Assembly (NCBI RefSeq): GCF_003626635.1
Contig: NZ_RAZT01000002.1
Coordinates: forward strand, 1 to 64,000
Direction: 5' to 3'
Source of the DNA: Micromonospora musae
Lineage (GTDB): Bacteria; Actinomycetota; Actinomycetes; Mycobacteriales; Micromonosporaceae
DNA length: 64,000 nt
Within the stretch, counting starts at the first letter, position 1. Every line of letters starts with the position of its first letter. This document shows, piece after piece, positions 60,659 to 64,000 of this stretch. The position numbers were made by a program, and so were the translations under genes. Under the pieces are notes generated by a model, which saw only the letters and a program-made list of their open reading frames with translations, did no database searches and was not told the DNA's origin.

Positions 60659-61887
60659 CACTTTCCGCCTTCGCTGTGGTTCCGGTCGAGGCCGCGGCCC
60701 TCGCTGCGCCGCCGGTCGAGGCCGCGGCCCTCGCTGTGCCGCCGGTCGAGGCCGCGGCCCTCGATCAACTCCGCGAAGCGGTCGAAGAGGTAGTCCGCGT
60801 CGTGCGGACCGGCCGCCGCCTCCGGGTGGTACTGCACCGTGAACGCGGGCACGTCCTTGGCCCGCAGCCCCTCGACCACGTTGTCGTTGAGGCAGACGTG
60901 CGACACCTCGACGCCGCCGAACGCAGTGTCGATCACCTGGTTGGGAACGACAGCCCCTACCCCGGCGCCGGGCACCTGCACCGCGAAGCCGTGGTTGTGG
61001 CTGGTGACCTCGACCTTGCCGGTCGACCGGTCCAGCACCGGCTGGTTGATGCCGCGGTGGCCGTAGCCGAGCTTGTAGGTGCCGAAGCCGAGCGCCCGGC
61101 CGAGGATCTGGCTGCCGAAGCAGATGCCGAAGAGCGGGATCCGCCGCCCCAGCACCTCCCGGGCCAGCGCCACCGGACCGTCGGCGGTCGCCGGGTCACC
61201 CGGACCCGGCGAGAAGAAGACCGCGTCCGCGCCGGTGGCGAGCAGGTCGTCGATCGTGGACGAGGCCGGCAGCACGTGCGTGGTGACCCCACGGGCGGCC
61301 AGCCGCCGCGGCACGTTGCGCTTGATGCCCAGGTCCAGCGCGGCGACCGTGAACCGGTGCTCGCCCTGCGCCGGCACCACGTACGACTCGGCGGTGGTCA
61401 CCTCGGCGGAGAGGTCCGCCCCGGCCATCTCCGGGGTCTGCCGGACCCGGGCCAGCAGCGCCCGCGGGTCCTCCTCGACGCTGGAGATGCCGACCCGCAT
61501 GGCACCGCGCTCCCGCAGGTGCCGGGTCAGCGCCCGGGTGTCCACCCCGGCGATGCCGACGACACCCTCGGCGGCGAGCCGATCCTCCAGCCCGCCGCTG
61601 GCGCGCCAGTTGGAGCCGATCCGGGCCGGGTCACGCACCACGTACCCGGCCACCCAGATGCGGGACGACTCGTCGTCCTCGCCGTTGACGCCGGTGTTGC
61701 CGATGTGCGGCGCCGTCTGCACCACCACCTGCCGGTGGTAGGAGGGGTCGGTGAGGGTCTCCTGGTAGCCGGTCATGCCGGTGTTGAAGACCGCCTCGCC
61801 GAAGGTCTCCCCGACGCTGCCGTAGGCCTCGCCCTGGAAGGTGCGGCCGTCCTCGAGAACCAGGATCGCCGGCCTGCGCTTCACCAT
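60658..61887 (-). CDS. carA: carbamoyl-phosphate synthase small subunit with repeated C-terminal tail
   Basis: Glutamine amidotransferase subunit, 409 aa. The N-domain has [20 protein letters not shown]; the GATase domain has the nucleophile in [17 protein letters not shown] and [20 protein letters not shown]. The normal end is DRFAELI; here about 33 more residues follow as three 10-residue repeats of [10 protein letters not shown] type. Either the ATG at 61887 or the GTG at 61884 (overlapping a mini-ORF stop) could be the start. Confidence 0.96.
60672..60764 (-). repeat. 30-bp tandem repeat forming the CarA C-terminal tail
   Basis: Three copies of a 30-bp unit containing GAGGGCCGCGGCCTCGACCG, all in frame with carA, the period being an exact multiple of three. 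The copy nearest the stop differs by a few bases. The repeat extends the protein without disturbing the carA/carB junction. Confidence 0.9.
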
Positions 61888-61949
61888 GCCGCATTCCCTT
61901 CGACCCGGACTGCGGGGCTCCGCTCCGCTGCACTCCTCGCTCGGATCAT
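61881..61949 (-). repeat. MIRU-like element with coupled 22-codon mini-ORF (pyrC/carA)
   Basis: A 69-base frame starts ATG in the pyrC stop (ATGA) and ends TGA in the carA start region (ATGGTGA). The peptide begins [18 protein letters not shown]. The DNA contains CGAGCGAGGAGTGCAGCGGA and CCCCGCAGTC, and carries GAAGGG before carA. It matches the argJ/argB element closely (AA.RSPAV shared). Confidence 0.72.
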
Positions 61950-63223
61950 TTGACAGCCTTTCCGTCCAGAACCGTCGGCTCGCCGCGCAGGAAGGTCGCC
62001 ACGACGCGACCCGGCAGCGTCATGCCGGCGTACGGGGTGTTGCGGCTCAGACTCGCCAGCTCACCGGGCTCGATCCGGCGCTGGGCGGCCGGGTCGACGA
62101 GGGTGAGGTTGGCCGGCACGCCCGGTGCCGGGTCGAGACCGTGGGACTCCAGCCCGGCGATCCGGGCCGGGGTGCGGGACATCCGCTCGGCGATCAGGTC
62201 CCAGCGGGGGCCGAGCACCTCCAGCGTGATCGAGAGCGCCGTCTCCAGGCCGAGCATGCCCGGCCGGGCGTACGCCCACTCGCACTCCTTGTCCTCCACG
62301 GCGTGCGGCGCGTGGTCGGTGGCCACGATGTCGATCACCCCGTCCGCCAGCGCGGCGCGCAGCGCGGTGACGTCGTCGTCGGTGCGCAGCGGCGGGTTGA
62401 CCTTGTAGACCGGGTCGTACGTCTCGGCCCGCACGTCGGTGAGGAGCAGGTGGTGCGGGGTCACCTCGGCGGTGACCCGTACGCCACGGGCCTTGGCCTG
62501 GCGCAGCACCTCGACGCTGCCGGCGGTGGAGACGTGGCAGACGTGCAGGCGGCTGCCCACGTGCTCGGCGAGGAGCACGTCCCGGGCGATGATCGCCTCC
62601 TCGGCCACGGCCGGCCAGCCGGTGAGCCCGAGCCGCGTCGAGACCGCCCCCTCGTGCATCTGCGCGCCCTCGGTGAGGCGGGGCTCCTCGGCGTGCTGGG
62701 CGATGATCCCGTCGAAGGCCTTCACGTACTCCAGCGCGCGGCGCATCAGCCGCGGGTCGGCGACGCAGTGCCCGTCGTCGGAGAAGATCCGCACCCGGGC
62801 GGCGGAGTCGGCCATCGCGCCCAGTTCGGCCAGCCGCTCGCCGGCCAGCCCGACCGTGACCGCGCCGATCGGCTGCACGTCGACCAGGCCGGCTTCGCGG
62901 CCGAGGCGCCAGACCTGCTCGACGACGCCGGCGGTGTCGGCGACCGGTGAGGTGTTCGCCATGGCGCAGACCGCCGTGTACCCGCCGAGCGCCGCCGCGC
63001 GGGAGCCGGACTCCACCGTCTCCGCGTCCTCGCGGCCGGGTTCGCGCAGGTGGGTGTGGAGGTCGACGAGGCCGGGCAGGGCGACCAGCCCGGCGGCGTC
63101 GAGCACGGTGGCGCCGTCGGCGGCCAGGTCGGCGCCGGTCTCGGCGACCACACCGTCGCGGATCAGCAGGTCGGTCGGCGCGGCGCCGAGCACGCTGACC
63201 CCCTTGATGAGGTACGAGCTCAT
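61946..63223 (-). CDS. pyrC: dihydroorotase
   Basis: Cyclises carbamoyl aspartate. The 425-aa zinc amidohydrolase has the metal motif [42 protein letters not shown] and [18 protein letters not shown], typical of type I bacterial dihydroorotases. Its ATG overlaps the stop of a mini-ORF linking it to pyrB. Confidence 0.97.
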   Translation of the reverse strand: MSSYLIKGVSVLGAAPTDLLIRDGVVAETGADLAADGATVLDAAGLVALPGLVDLHTHLREPGREDAETVESGSRAAALGGYTAVCAMANTSPVADTAGVVEQVWRLGREAGLVDVQPIGAVTVGLAGERLAELGAMADSAARVRIFSDDGHCVADPRLMRRALEYVKAFDGIIAQHAEEPRLTEGAQMHEGAVSTRLGLTGWPAVAEEAIIARDVLLAEHVGSRLHVCHVSTAGSVEVLRQAKARGVRVTAEVTPHHLLLTDVRAETYDPVYKVNPPLRTDDDVTALRAALADGVIDIVATDHAPHAVEDKECEWAYARPGMLGLETALSITLEVLGPRWDLIAERMSRTPARIAGLESHGLDPAPGVPANLTLVDPAAQRRIEPGELASLSRNTPYAGMTLPGRVVATFLRGEPTVLDGKAVK

Positions 63224-63303
63224 GCCGCCACCTCGCTGCGCTCGGCGGCGGCCTGAGGCACGTCCGCACTGTGCCGATGATTCACTCGCTGACGCTCGCT
63301 CAT
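63220..63303 (-). repeat. MIRU-like element with coupled 27-codon mini-ORF (pyrB/pyrC)
   Basis: An 84-base frame starts ATG in the pyrB stop (ATGA) and ends TGA in the pyrC start (ATGA). It encodes a peptide starting [15 protein letters not shown]. The ends carry GAGCGAGCGTCAGCGAGTGA and GAGCGCAGCGAG, words shared with the argG/argH element, but the middle differs, so it is a divergent or composite member. Confidence 0.62.
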
Positions 63304-64000
63304 GCGTTGTTCCCCCCGAGCAGCAGGTAGAGGACGGCCATCCGGACGGAGACCCCGTTGGTGACCTGTTCGACGATGGTGGAGCGGGCCGAGTCGGCCA
63401 CCTCGGGTGTGATCTCCATGCCCCGGTTCATCGGGCCGGGGTGCATGACGATCGCGTGCTCGGGCAGCCGTCGCATCCGCTGCCCGTCGAGCCCGTAGCG
63501 GCGGGCGTACTCGCGGGCGGAGGGGAAGTAGGAGTCGCTCATCCGCTCCCGCTGCACCCGCAGCATCATCACCACGTCCGACGTCGGCAGCACCGCGTCG
63601 AGGTCGTAGCAGACGCTGATGTCGGGTGCCTGCCCCGCGGTGTTCGCGGTGGCCGCCCTGGTGGCCCAGTCGACCGGGATCAGCGTGGGCGGCCCGACCA
63701 GGGTCACCTTCGCGCCGAGGGTGGAGAGCAGCAGCACGTTGGAGCGGGCCACCCGGCTGTGCAGCACGTCGCCGACGACCGCCACCGACAGCCCGGCGAG
63801 CCGCCCCAGCCGGGAGCGCATGGTGTACGCGTCGAGCAGCGCCTGGGTGGGGTGCTCGTGGGTGCCGTCGCCGGCGTTGACCACCGAACCGTCCACCCAC
63901 TCGGCCAGCCGGTTCGCCGCGCCGGAGGCGGGGTGGCGGACGACCACCGCGTCGGCGCCCATCGCCTGCAGGGTGAGCGCGGTGTCCTTCAGGCTCTCGC
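63300..64000 (-). CDS. pyrB: aspartate carbamoyltransferase, C-terminal part (partial)
   Basis: Catalyses carbamoyl aspartate formation. Only the last 232 or so residues are in the window; the N-terminus lies beyond position 64000. Visible motifs are [17 protein letters not shown] at the edge, [43 protein letters not shown] and [13 protein letters not shown]. The upstream carbamoyl-phosphate loop is outside. Its stop overlaps the mini-ORF before pyrC. Confidence 0.96.
   Translation of the reverse strand, partial: ESLKDTALTLQAMGADAVVVRHPASGAANRLAEWVDGSVVNAGDGTHEHPTQALLDAYTMRSRLGRLAGLSVAVVGDVLHSRVARSNVLLLSTLGAKVTLVGPPTLIPVDWATRAATANTAGQAPDISVCYDLDAVLPTSDVVMMLRVQRERMSDSYFPSAREYARRYGLDGQRMRRLPEHAIVMHPGPMNRGMEITPEVADSARSTIVEQVTNGVSVRMAVLYLLLGGNNA

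Overview
The window is high-GC actinobacterial chromosome. The 5' end of a 16S rRNA gene (minus strand, positions 1 to about 105) carries a sequence typical of Micromonospora, and gene order, codon use and intergenic repeats fit Micromonosporaceae. Nothing looks like a prophage, insertion sequence, plasmid or CRISPR array. Most of the window is a conserved block of housekeeping biosynthesis, read mainly from the minus strand.

Layout. 1-750: start of an rRNA operon with a leader holding three candidate promoters, a boxA and a hairpin, downstream of tyrS. 2.1-10.7 kb: a mixed stretch (hotdog thioesterase, CNNM/CBS membrane protein, YgjV-GNAT protein, GNAT, pentapeptide-like protein, two tandem-Usp proteins, a flavin reductase/LLM oxidoreductase pair, mpg). 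10.8-14.9 kb: a Stealth-type sugar-phosphate transferase and a large DUF6541-like membrane protein, probably cell-surface glycan functions. 15-24.6 kb: a small regulator-like gene, a YjbR protein, then the arginine operon argC-J-B-D-F-R-G-H behind a promoter flanked by two ARG-box-like dyads. 24.8-31.4 kb: an S26 peptidase, pheT, pheS, a TrmH methyltransferase and infC-rpmI-rplT. 31.8-35.5 kb: PH-domain protein, DMT transporter, hisE-hisG, alpha/beta hydrolase. 35.5-40.1 kb: riboflavin operon ribD-E-M-BA-H under an FMN riboswitch. 40.2-48.4 kb: REC-GGDEF regulator, rpe, two paralogous septum-formation lipoproteins, rsmB-fmt-def, and a kinase-ParB fusion. 48.5-54.4 kb: priA, metK, coaBC, rpoZ, a degenerate guanylate kinase, mihF. 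54.5-64 kb: the pyrimidine operon pyrB-C-carA-B-pyrD-F, entering from the right edge.

How it works together. The arg and pyr operons share carbamoyl phosphate (CarAB feeds both ArgF and PyrB). Genes in both operons are mostly joined by 4-base ATGA or GTGA stop/start overlaps. At four junctions (argJ/argB, argG/argH, pyrC/carA, pyrB/pyrC) a related 66-84 bp element is inserted. Each carries a 21-27 codon mini-ORF whose start overlaps the upstream stop and whose stop overlaps the downstream start, so coupling is preserved. This resembles the MIRU elements of mycobacteria and is the most interesting pattern found.

Other notable points are: a guanylate kinase whose P-loop lysine is replaced and whose lid is missing; an infC gene starting with AUC; a priA frame that seems to need a CTG start overlapping the metK stop; six genes with a -10 hexamer exactly 6 nt before the start codon (leaderless mRNAs); perfect long inverted repeats used as terminators; a 30-bp repeat that lengthens the CarA C-terminus; and a 770-bp repeat-bearing gap between pyrD and pyrF. 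All calls rest on reading the sequence and remembered family knowledge; no database search was run.
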